A program made the position numbers and the translations under genes. A DNA stretch of 41,138 nt, from the NCBI GenBank assembly GCA_900548705.1, contig URLF01000010.1, positions 1 through 41,138 on the forward strand, in the 5' to 3' direction. This DNA comes from an uncultured Porphyromonadaceae bacterium (GTDB taxonomy: Bacteria > Bacteroidota > Bacteroidia > Bacteroidales > Muribaculaceae). This document shows positions 24,401-30,604 of this stretch, piece after piece. The notes under the pieces were generated by a model, which saw nothing but the letters and a program-made list of their open reading frames with translations, was not told where the DNA came from and made no database searches. Numbering within the stretch: position 1 is the stretch's first letter; each line of letters starts with the position of its first letter.

Positions 24401-25988
24401 CTATGGCGCGCCCCGCAAGGCCGAAGGTGATGTCGAGGCTCCATCTGTGAAATATGATGTATGGAGACTTTCTGAAGGTGAGGAAGCCGCTCCCGACAAC
24501 TGGGTAAAGCTCACGGAATCCCCCGTAACCGACACCTCCTTAGACGATCAGACATGGTCTGAGGCCGCCAAAGGTATGTATCGCTTCGCTGTCAAGGCCA
24601 TCCATGCCGACGGCAACTGCTCTTACGCCTCATTCTCCCCGGCTGTTCCCCGCCTGATGACCGCAAACGTAGCAATTTCATTCCTGACCAACGCTCCGGG
24701 CGAGGATGCATCCTCCGCCGTCGTGCTGCTGGCCGGAAAGGACAATGCCAACAGCTATTCGGCCACTGCCGATGAGGAGGGGAAAGTTACCTTCGGGAAT
24801 GTCTGGGAGGGTGAGTATGCCCTGACCTGCACCAAGAAGGGCTTCGAGACCCTGACGACCGATGTCACTGTGTCGGGCGAGTCTGATTCCGACCTGTCGT
24901 TCACTTTGACTGAGGCTACAAAAATGCCGTTCAACCTCATCCTGGAGGAGACCGGCGAACCGGCCGAACGTCTGCTACGCTGGAATGTCCTGACCGACAT
25001 CTTCGAGGATTTCGAGGGACATGACGACTGGGCTATCAACTCCCCCGGAGAACTTGGCTGGTCATATATCGACGGCGACGGGGATGAGACTTACTTCTCG
25101 CCCAACTATGAGTTCCCCAACGCGGGTGAGCCTATGGCGTATATCGTGATGAATCCCGGTGCGGCTAATCCTGATATGACTTCATCCATAATCGACACCC
25201 ATAGCGGTGAGCGTGTGCTGGTGGCCTGGAGCAATCGCCACGGTATCGACAATGACGACTATCTCATCTCGCCGTTGCTCGATATTTCCGGCGAGTTCGT
25301 GGTCAGCTTCTGGACCCGTGGTTACTGGTGGCGTTACGAGGAGACTCTGATGGTGGGTTATTCCACCACCGGTAAGGAAGCCGACGATTTCACTTGGATA
25401 GGTGATCCGATTCTTGTTGACTTCGACCAGTGGGAGCAGAAGACCGTCACCATTCCCGCCGGAGCCAAGTATGTCGCCATCCGTTGCGTGTCCGGGACTA
25501 ACAACTACCTGGTGGCCATCGATGACATCTTCATCGGTTCGCCTGAGAATATCCCCGGTCTTGACCAGCAGGCTCCCGCCAAGGTGGCCGGTGCCATCCT
25601 CGGCTATGAGGTGTATCTCGACGGTGAGAAGGTGAAATCCACCACCGAGACCTCCCATCTCTTCGAAGGTCTCGGCAACGGCAGCCATACAGCCGGTGTC
25701 ACCGCACGTTACGCATCAGGCGAGACTGCCATGGCGACTGTTGACTTTGAAATATCCCAGTCGGGAGTGGAGGGCGCGGTTGCCGACGGACAGCTTGTTG
25801 TCCGTGGTCTGCGCGGAGCCATCAAGGTGAGCGGAGCCGCCGACAATGAGACTGTCAGGGTATACCGTCCCGACGCCACACTCGTGACTGTTGCCGAGAC
25901 CGCTGCAGGGGAGGCCACCGTGAATGTGGCTCCCGGTTTCTACCTCGTGACAGTCGGTCGCACCACCGTCAGCCTGCGTGTGCTGTGA
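21480..25988 (+). CDS. Large secreted choice-of-anchor J / carboxypeptidase-regulatory domain protein
   Basis: This 1502-residue protein has a signal peptide (MKKITSILTVAALGGSLLAI). Residues about 40-275 look like a beta-propeller-type region with YVDMTYDYSEGNLLAVSHYG and DGFLYAFDKQKMTFSQVG. Fibronectin-like segments follow (about 280-460). A cleaved-adhesin/choice-of-anchor J domain covers about 470-610 (CDFENPEELLMWTIIDNNGD). Two carboxypeptidase-regulatory-like domains are near 618-690 and 700-775 (GRVVNTDGKGLPGASVSVHG). A further anchor-J-like domain covers about 1175-1350 (FEDFEGHDDWAIN, then AIDDIFIGSPE). The end (VRVYRPDATLVTV, then VNVAPGFYLVTVGR) resembles a sorting-type tail. No catalytic residues of the gingipain type were found, so this is an adhesin-like surface protein of unknown ligand. 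It follows the TPR/AraC regulator on the same strand but has its own promoter. Confidence 0.78.
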   Translation: MKKITSILTVAALGGSLLAIASRDSLRREAPQEPTVSAMGFLIDDDTRPVGWYTFPVSDATSPEMVAETSPVSAGAMADGTYYAQTYKPGPRPVAWNTFDVASGTLTKLADLSEESPLYVDMTYDYSEGNLLAVSHYGATSSYLHLVNPADGSSTIYADVPGIWLMTLACNYEGDIYSIANDGFLYAFDKQKMTFSQVGKVDSGIRYMQSMEFDHSTGILYWAECTPYGSYFNTVNTETGKYSFITNLASNGEMTGLYIPFKLAEDDAPAAVSTVTVSDPAHDGNVTFSFTLPSKTAAGGQLESISSVVLTEGEETVKTWTGTELMPGTAVSLAATLPLGEHSYKIRAVNASGNGVPRSVRTFIGNDIPAAPANIGVEANGLEAVVTWDAVVKGAHGGHINPSEVTYEVTRMPSNVTVASGLTATSCTDQVDEMGVYTYLVSASTPAGAGETASSGSVVVGSEMPLPYTCDFENPEELLMWTIIDNNGDNATWERNNTLDGRRTMLMRGAYERTVDDMLITPPMRLEAGKAYKIVYDAGCMNPNYPAHYTVTFGKEATAEGQATMLKEFTTDLLYLNKTYVYLPEIEESGVYYLGFHAQWTPTLSTLYISNVTVEENEAAWLTGTVTDGTNPIEGATVSFGDTWKPVTTGADGAFEFIEIAPGSYSWSVSCFGFEPKSGTYEFQPLEHKNVEIALTPIPVATITGRVVNTDGKGLPGASVSVHGYDVLSAVTDRDGNFSVEGVYRKGGYTVDVHALNYESASCEVASLDGDVELPVFTLQEKLIAPGNVAAVADRQKASLNWEAPVDATKTFRYDDGTDPYVHNMEMSATTEYTAVGVIYDTPAVFTSILWDVWNSANPGTPVGVVVFDLDENGQPTNRILYEESNLESSNGVWHEHVFRYPVIAPNGALFTLRGDARLCMDNSSQNQDPAYPRMADKMVMTKDYRTEPFTSRYTDDNSFIFRGNLTLRATGLPYGAPRKAEGDVEAPSVKYDVWRLSEGEEAAPDNWVKLTESPVTDTSLDDQTWSEAAKGMYRFAVKAIHADGNCSYASFSPAVPRLMTANVAISFLTNAPGEDASSAVVLLAGKDNANSYSATADEEGKVTFGNVWEGEYALTCTKKGFETLTTDVTVSGESDSDLSFTLTEATKMPFNLILEETGEPAERLLRWNVLTDIFEDFEGHDDWAINSPGELGWSYIDGDGDETYFSPNYEFPNAGEPMAYIVMNPGAANPDMTSSIIDTHSGERVLVAWSNRHGIDNDDYLISPLLDISGEFVVSFWTRGYWWRYEETLMVGYSTTGKEADDFTWIGDPILVDFDQWEQKTVTIPAGAKYVAIRCVSGTNNYLVAIDDIFIGSPENIPGLDQQAPAKVAGAILGYEVYLDGEKVKSTTETSHLFEGLGNGSHTAGVTARYASGETAMATVDFEISQSGVEGAVADGQLVVRGLRGAIKVSGAADNETVRVYRPDATLVTVAETAAGEATVNVAPGFYLVTVGRTTVSLRVL

Positions 25989-26023
25989 GCCTGTCATTGA
26001 TATAATCAACCCCGGATAATCAG

Positions 26024-26058
26024 ATTCCCCCTGTCGGCACTTGTCCGGCAGGGGGAAT
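26024..26058. terminator. Shared terminator between convergent genes
   Basis: ATTCCCCCTGTCGG (26024-26037) pairs with CCGGCAGGGGGAAT (26045-26058) with one G:T pair. It sits between the plus-strand gene ending at 25988 and the minus-strand LysR gene ending at 26067, and probably serves both. Confidence 0.75.
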
Positions 26059-26066
26059 TTATGTTT

Positions 26067-26972
26067 TCAGCGGAACCAGTCTCTCACCCGTTGCCTTACG
26101 GCGTTGGAGTCTTTCAGAATCCGGATGAATTCCAGGGCGGAATGTTTGTGGTATGAGTCGCGGAGCATGTGGACACATCCCTCCATATTGTTTGAGGGGA
26201 TGTCAAGAGGAATGGCTTTCACGCCTGTCTCATTGTGGACGGTGGCCTCGGCCAGCACCGTCACCAGATCGCTCTGTTTGATTAGCTTCAACAGGATATT
26301 GACCTCGTTAAGCTCGATTTTCACTTTCAGGGGGAAGAGATGGGGTGCCACACAATGGTCGAAGGCGTTGCGTGCCTGCAGTCCCCGGGTGGGGAGTGCC
26401 AGGTCGTGGCGCGAAAGTTCGGCCAGGGTGATTTTGTCATGCCCTGACAGGGTGTGGTTGTCGCGAACTATCACCGAGAGCTGGTTGTCGAAAAGGACAT
26501 GCGACTCTATCTCTTCGTCGCACACCAAGGGGCGGAATGCCAGCACGAAATCCACCGAACGGTCGTGGAGCATGTCCATCAGTTCGGCCATGGGCTTGTA
26601 ATGGATGTTGAGCTTCACTCCGGGATGGAGTTTCATGAAATCTATGATTGTCTCGGTCAGGATGGGGCTGAAGGAGTAGGTCACCCCGATTTCCAATGTA
26701 CCGGTCAGGAGGTTGCCGAGGTCTTGCATGCGGCTGACACAGGCTTGCGCCTCGCATAGTGTCTTGCGTGCGCGGGGCAGAAGTTCCTCTCCCGGTTCGG
26801 TGAGTGTCAGGGAGTGGCCCGGACGGTTGAAGAGGGTCACCCCGAGGTCCTCCTCCAGTTGCTTTATCTGCTGGGACAGGGTGCTTTGGGCGATGTTCAG
26901 CGCACGAGCGGCCTCCGAGAAGCTGAGTGTCTCGGCCGCTTTCACGAAATATTTCAGTTGTCTTAGTTCCAT
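26067..26972 (-). CDS. LysR-family transcriptional regulator
   Basis: This 301-residue protein has a standard LysR layout. A winged helix-turn-helix at residues 1-60 reads FSEAARALNIAQSTLSQQIK, with the typical LEEDLGVTLFNRPG next. An effector-binding periplasmic-binding-like domain covers 90-295. It is of the CynR/CbbR-like type by overall pattern, but no effector can be named. It is the last gene of a minus-strand run that begins with a small membrane protein and the two ThrE-like subunits; 28 bases separate its start from the stop of the second ThrE subunit. LysR genes are often transcribed divergently from their targets, so this co-directional position suggests co-transcription with the exporter genes, and perhaps autoregulation. 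Confidence 0.9.
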   Translation of the reverse strand: MELRQLKYFVKAAETLSFSEAARALNIAQSTLSQQIKQLEEDLGVTLFNRPGHSLTLTEPGEELLPRARKTLCEAQACVSRMQDLGNLLTGTLEIGVTYSFSPILTETIIDFMKLHPGVKLNIHYKPMAELMDMLHDRSVDFVLAFRPLVCDEEIESHVLFDNQLSVIVRDNHTLSGHDKITLAELSRHDLALPTRGLQARNAFDHCVAPHLFPLKVKIELNEVNILLKLIKQSDLVTVLAEATVHNETGVKAIPLDIPSNNMEGCVHMLRDSYHKHSALEFIRILKDSNAVRQRVRDWFR

Positions 26973-27000
26973 GGAGGTCGTTGTATGGAGTCGGGCAGGC

Positions 27001-27495
27001 TCACCGGGTGGCCTGGAATGATATACGTTTCATCATGAAGACAGGCAGGGTGACCGCCACCACCATACCTATGATTACAAACACGCAGGTCATGCCGTTG
27101 TAGTTGAGCAGGTAGAGGTAATGGTTGAAGGTCGGTTCGTCGACGGCCGACAGGCAGGAAATCGTCGCCGCCACGGCGCGGTAGGCATACATCCCAGGAA
27201 TCATAGGAAGCAACGCCGGCCATAGGCAGACTTCGGCGGGGCATTTCACGGTCGGTGCGAGCAACACTCCGATTGCCCCGATGACAAACGCGGCTATCGT
27301 GCTGGCCCAGATGATGCCCATCCCTCCGAGGTCGGGGGACATAAGTATGAAACGCAGGGCGTGTCCCACGGCAGCCGTCACCCCGCAACAGAGGTATGCG
27401 CGTCGCGGAGTGTTGCTGATGGAGGAAAAACCGATGGCCGCTATCGCCGCGAACAATCCGTCCTCAAGAATTTTCAATATCAGAGTAAGCTCCAT
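27001..27495 (-). CDS. Threonine/serine exporter, small (ThrE_2-like) subunit
   Basis: This integral membrane protein of 164 residues corresponds to the C-terminal half of ThrE (ThrE_2 / DUF3815 family), which exports threonine and serine. The start chosen is the ATG at 27495 (MELTLILKILEDGLFAAIAA); the open frame extends 17 codons upstream but overlaps the preceding gene. About five hydrophobic helices are visible. The family-like segments AAIGFSSISNTPRRAYLCCG and ALLPMIPGMYAYRAV are present. It starts 11 bases after the end of the large subunit gene, which indicates translational coupling. Split ThrE pairs of this kind are common in Bacteroidota. Confidence 0.85.
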   Translation of the reverse strand: MELTLILKILEDGLFAAIAAIGFSSISNTPRRAYLCCGVTAAVGHALRFILMSPDLGGMGIIWASTIAAFVIGAIGVLLAPTVKCPAEVCLWPALLPMIPGMYAYRAVAATISCLSAVDEPTFNHYLYLLNYNGMTCVFVIIGMVVAVTLPVFMMKRISFQATR

Positions 27496-27506
27496 ATGTG
27501 GAATTT

Positions 27507-28271
27507 TCAGAAAATACGCAGACCGAGCAGGTACATGCCGGCACACAGACCAACGGAGAGGCAGGCAGTCAACACCAGCGCGTCGACAAAGCGGCTGAAC
27601 GCGCAGAGGTAATGGCTGGCCAGCAGGTCGCTGACCGAGTTGATGTAGGGGACACCGGGAATGAGATACAACACACTGGTCCCCATCGCGATTTCAGGGG
27701 TGGTACCCAGTTCGAACAGGTGTGCCCCGGCGCATATCGCCGCCGAGAAGAAGGCGCAGCAGAGAAACACGAGCCGGATGTCGCGTTTGTCGGCAATCAT
27801 TATCTGCTTTAGCTTGAAGCCGGCGAGGGTGGCGATGAAAACTACCGCCACGGCAGTAAGGTCCCCGCCGAAAAGACGGCAGAAGGAGGCGTTGGCCAGT
27901 GACGCGAGCAGCAACACCTCGTTGCGCGGAGTCGGCGGCGCGGAGATGATTTCGCCGAACTGCCTGACCGCCTCGTCATAGTTGATTTTGCCGTCGGCTA
28001 TCTCCCAGCTCAGGCGGCTCAGGCGGGTGTTGACCGTGAAGTTGATTCCGCAGTGGGGAGCCTGGCGTATGACAACGGGAAGCGCGAGGTCTCCTTGCGG
28101 CGACTTCGCGTAAATCTCGACGTGGCGGGGCATTATAGTTACCCCAGCGTCTACCCCGAAAGCCTTGGCCATACGGGCTATGTTTTTCTCAATACGGATA
28201 CAAGTCGCCCCGCAGCCCAGAAGCCACGCGGCGTATTCACCAAGGAAGTCAAGTCTATTCGTCGGATTCAT
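27507..28271 (-). CDS. Threonine/serine exporter, large (ThrE_1-like) subunit
   Basis: This membrane protein corresponds to the N-terminal half of ThrE (ThrE_1 / DUF1212). The start at 28271 (MNPTNRLDFLGEYAAWLLGC) gives 254 residues; an ATG four codons upstream at 28283 is also possible. A soluble N-terminal part of about 110 residues contains the family pattern of GA.CIRIEKNIARMAKAFG and VEIYAKSPQGD. About five membrane helices follow, including FGGDLTAVAVVFIATLAG and a loop PGVPYINSVSDLLASH. Its start overlaps the end of the small membrane protein gene upstream, so the genes form an operon. The function is amino-acid efflux by family; the real substrate is not shown by the sequence. Confidence 0.87.
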   Translation of the reverse strand: MNPTNRLDFLGEYAAWLLGCGATCIRIEKNIARMAKAFGVDAGVTIMPRHVEIYAKSPQGDLALPVVIRQAPHCGINFTVNTRLSRLSWEIADGKINYDEAVRQFGEIISAPPTPRNEVLLLASLANASFCRLFGGDLTAVAVVFIATLAGFKLKQIMIADKRDIRLVFLCCAFFSAAICAGAHLFELGTTPEIAMGTSVLYLIPGVPYINSVSDLLASHYLCAFSRFVDALVLTACLSVGLCAGMYLLGLRIF

Positions 28272-28464
28272 CACAGTCCTCATCTTTCCTGTCGCCGGGG
28301 ATGAAGAACATCTCGCGTTCCTTTCCCAGCTCTACCAGGTGGTGATGGCGGTGTAAAGCGTGGGGTCGCCTGCGTTGGTCGCGCAGTTTCTCCAGAGCAT
28401 GGAAAACAAACGTGAGGAGCAGAATCCCCATTATCACACACCATATTAAAATCGGTTGGTCCAT
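28255..28464 (-). CDS. Small single-pass membrane protein, function unknown
   Basis: This 69-residue protein starts at the ATG at 28464 (MDQPILIWCVIMGILLLTFV). It has one N-terminal membrane helix (about 5-25), then a basic, His-rich segment (LRDQRRRPHALHRHHHLVEL), and a strongly acidic C-terminus (DRKDEDCDESDE). The open frame continues upstream for 67 codons, but that part is not protein-like, and the promoter at 28554-28584 would place transcription inside it. The gene overlaps the start of the ThrE_1-like gene. I do not recognise a family; by position it may be an accessory to the exporter. Confidence 0.6.
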   Translation of the reverse strand: MDQPILIWCVIMGILLLTFVFHALEKLRDQRRRPHALHRHHHLVELGKEREMFFIPGDRKDEDCDESDE

Positions 28465-28553
28465 AATGCTTGATTCAGTTGTGAGGGAGGCGGCAAGACC
28501 TTTCGGGCTGCGGCCCCTCGGTCGGTCAACGGAGTTATTTCCGTTTGACGCCA

Positions 28554-28584
28554 CAAAATTACCTCCTCCGTCCCTCCTCACAAA
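28554..28584 (-). promoter_or_regulatory. Promoter of the small membrane protein / ThrE / LysR unit
   Basis: On the minus strand TTTG (28584-28581) is followed after 19 bases by TAATTTTG (28561-28554), matching the consensus. The start codon at 28464 is about 90 bases downstream. Confidence 0.6.
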
Positions 28585-28665
28585 CATTTCATCAAGGATA
28601 ATTACGATACCCTCCATCGAAAAAACGGATACCCTCCCCCGAGGGTTCATCCCCAAGTGAAGCAA

Positions 28666-30489
28666 TCAGTCAAAGCGGTATCCTTCGGCAGTCACACGGG
28701 GACGCGGGATATAGGCGGGTGAGGTTATGTCACGTTCCTCCCGGTAACAAGGAGCGGAGATGCCGGCGAGTCCGATGACAGCCTGGCCGAGGTTGTCGAG
28801 CATCCCGGGGCGGTCAGTGGACAGGATTATCCGTTGTTCAATTTCGGGATAGTCACGGCGGAAATCATCAGACATCCATATGAAGAATGGTACGCGATAT
28901 TGCCGGTCGAGCCACTCCTTGTCTTCAGGCATCGGTCTGTTGCGGGCCTCGACAGGGGCGAGGTCCCAGCAATCCTCCCCATGGTCCGAGAAGTATATCA
29001 CAATCGCCGGGGTGTCGCGCCAATAGTCGATGATAGCGCCTACCACCGAGTCATTGTAGTAGGTCGCGCTGTCGTAGTCGGCTATCTCCTGTCGCTTGTC
29101 CTTATTGAGCCATGGCTTGTCGATGGTGATGTCAGCGACGGTGAAACGTGGTGTGCCCGGGAAACGGTCTGCGGCAGCAAAATGCTGTCCCCAGAGATGG
29201 TAGGTCACCATCTTCTTGCCGGGGATTTCATGTGGGCGCAGAGTCTGCTCTATATGCGCGGTGAAATCTCCGTCATAATCGAAAACCGAGTCAGCGCCCC
29301 CGTCGTAGGTATGGGAGAGATTTATCGGGGAATAGAGCATCTGTGATATTCCCGCGTCGGTTGTGCGGGAGATGGTCTGGTTGTCGAAATGAAACACCTT
29401 CCATCCGGCCATTTTCACCACAAGCGGAAAATAAGCTCCCTCGGCCCAGTCTTCCCCGGAGGAGAGGTCGTTAAGGTTTAGGAAATTGCGCATGGAGGTG
29501 GTGGTGAAATTTGCCGGGGACAGCATATCGGTGAAGACTGCCAGATTCCCTCGGGAATATTCTTCCGCCATACGGGGAGATGTCGGCAGGTAATATCCGT
29601 ATAATGACGAGTGGGCGCGGATGAATGATTCCCCGATTATGATTATAATGTTGAAATCCCTTGCATTATCGGTGTTCACAGGCATGGTGAGCAGCTTTTG
29701 TTGCGTCTCTTCCCAGGTTGACAGGTTGCGGCGCTGCAATGACAGTTCCTTGCAGATATAACTCCATTTTGAGAGCGGATCGCTGAATTTCAGCTGATTT
29801 ACACGGACAAGCACCGGATTCCCCGGATCTTGAGCCGCCCACTCCAGCAATTGGCGATAGTCGTTGAATCCGAGAGGACGCAACAATGTGATGATTCTGA
29901 CCGCTCCCGCAAAGACCGTGACTGACAATATTATGATGGCAATCCATCTCAACAGGTTTTGTCCCCCCCTATTTTGTCTCAACTTGCTGATAATCAATGG
30001 TGATATGAGCGATGCCGCAATGATGGCAATGCAAAACGCAATCATAGTCACCACAGCCTTTGCCGACAGATACTGTGAGAAAAATCCGCTTGTCTCACGG
30101 GAATTGGTCTCCAAGAGGAGATTCACGGAATCGGATGTCAGCGGTTGGCCTGTCATGGTTATTGCCCCGCCTTCGGCAAGCGTGAGCAGACCCAGGATGA
30201 CAAGTATCATGGTCTTGGCGACCAGACGAACCACACGGTTTCTCATCAGCGAGACCAACAGACACAGCAGATAAGAGAGGGCTGTTCCCTGTACGGTCGC
30301 GAACAACATCAGCCACAGGATTTTCGCTCCCTGTGTGATGGCGAACATCCATGGGATGGCAGCGCTCATAAGGGTGACGGCGATGAAGAATACCGGATTC
30401 CCGCTGACCGGAGCGAGGATATGGTGGCATAGTCTCCGCAGGCTGGAGATTAGTCCGGAAGTGGCGGTGGTGTTGGATGACGGTGACAT
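28666..30489 (-). CDS. EptA-like phosphoethanolamine transferase (membrane sulfatase-fold enzyme)
   Basis: This 607-residue protein has about five N-terminal membrane helices (residues 30-200) and a C-terminal alkaline-phosphatase/sulfatase-fold domain (about 278-590) that should face the periplasm. Metal and catalytic motifs are visible: IIIIIGESF (Glu287, Ser288), YHLWGQHF with its His, and YFSDHGEDCWD with Asp502-His503. Enzymes of this layout transfer phosphoethanolamine to lipid A, core sugars or glycans, and lipid A of Bacteroidota is commonly so modified. The nucleophile position holds Ser288 where EptA has Thr (GETA), which also occurs in the GES-type branch (CptA/OpgE-like). The acceptor is therefore uncertain. 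It lies downstream of the DUF5689 operon but behind a hairpin terminator. Confidence 0.8.
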   Translation of the reverse strand: MSPSSNTTATSGLISSLRRLCHHILAPVSGNPVFFIAVTLMSAAIPWMFAITQGAKILWLMLFATVQGTALSYLLCLLVSLMRNRVVRLVAKTMILVILGLLTLAEGGAITMTGQPLTSDSVNLLLETNSRETSGFFSQYLSAKAVVTMIAFCIAIIAASLISPLIISKLRQNRGGQNLLRWIAIIILSVTVFAGAVRIITLLRPLGFNDYRQLLEWAAQDPGNPVLVRVNQLKFSDPLSKWSYICKELSLQRRNLSTWEETQQKLLTMPVNTDNARDFNIIIIIGESFIRAHSSLYGYYLPTSPRMAEEYSRGNLAVFTDMLSPANFTTTSMRNFLNLNDLSSGEDWAEGAYFPLVVKMAGWKVFHFDNQTISRTTDAGISQMLYSPINLSHTYDGGADSVFDYDGDFTAHIEQTLRPHEIPGKKMVTYHLWGQHFAAADRFPGTPRFTVADITIDKPWLNKDKRQEIADYDSATYYNDSVVGAIIDYWRDTPAIVIYFSDHGEDCWDLAPVEARNRPMPEDKEWLDRQYRVPFFIWMSDDFRRDYPEIEQRIILSTDRPGMLDNLGQAVIGLAGISAPCYREERDITSPAYIPRPRVTAEGYRFD

Positions 30490-30540
30490 GGTGATGAGGT
30501 GGGCAGTGTTACTCTGAATATGGATGGCCTGATTGAAAGG

Positions 30541-30570
30541 CGGGGCGCTCCTGTCGAGAGGGGCGCCCCG
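30541..30570 (-). terminator. Terminator of the receptor/DUF5689 operon
   Basis: CGGGGCGC (30541-30548) pairs with GCGCCCCG (30563-30570), 35 bases after the stop codon at 30605. CCTTTC follows on the minus strand. Confidence 0.6.
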
Positions 30571-30604
30571 CGTATCATTCAGGGATTATTTACGGTAGAG
30601 GGGA

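Noticed and set aside
21480..25988. Gingipain-like protease for the 1502-residue protein
   Set aside because: The cleaved-adhesin-type domains are shared with gingipains, but no Cys/His peptidase domain is present.
28465..28665. N-terminal extension of the small membrane protein frame
   Set aside because: The sequence is Arg/Gly-rich and not protein-like, while the ATG at 28464 opens directly on a membrane helix. A consensus promoter lies inside the extension.
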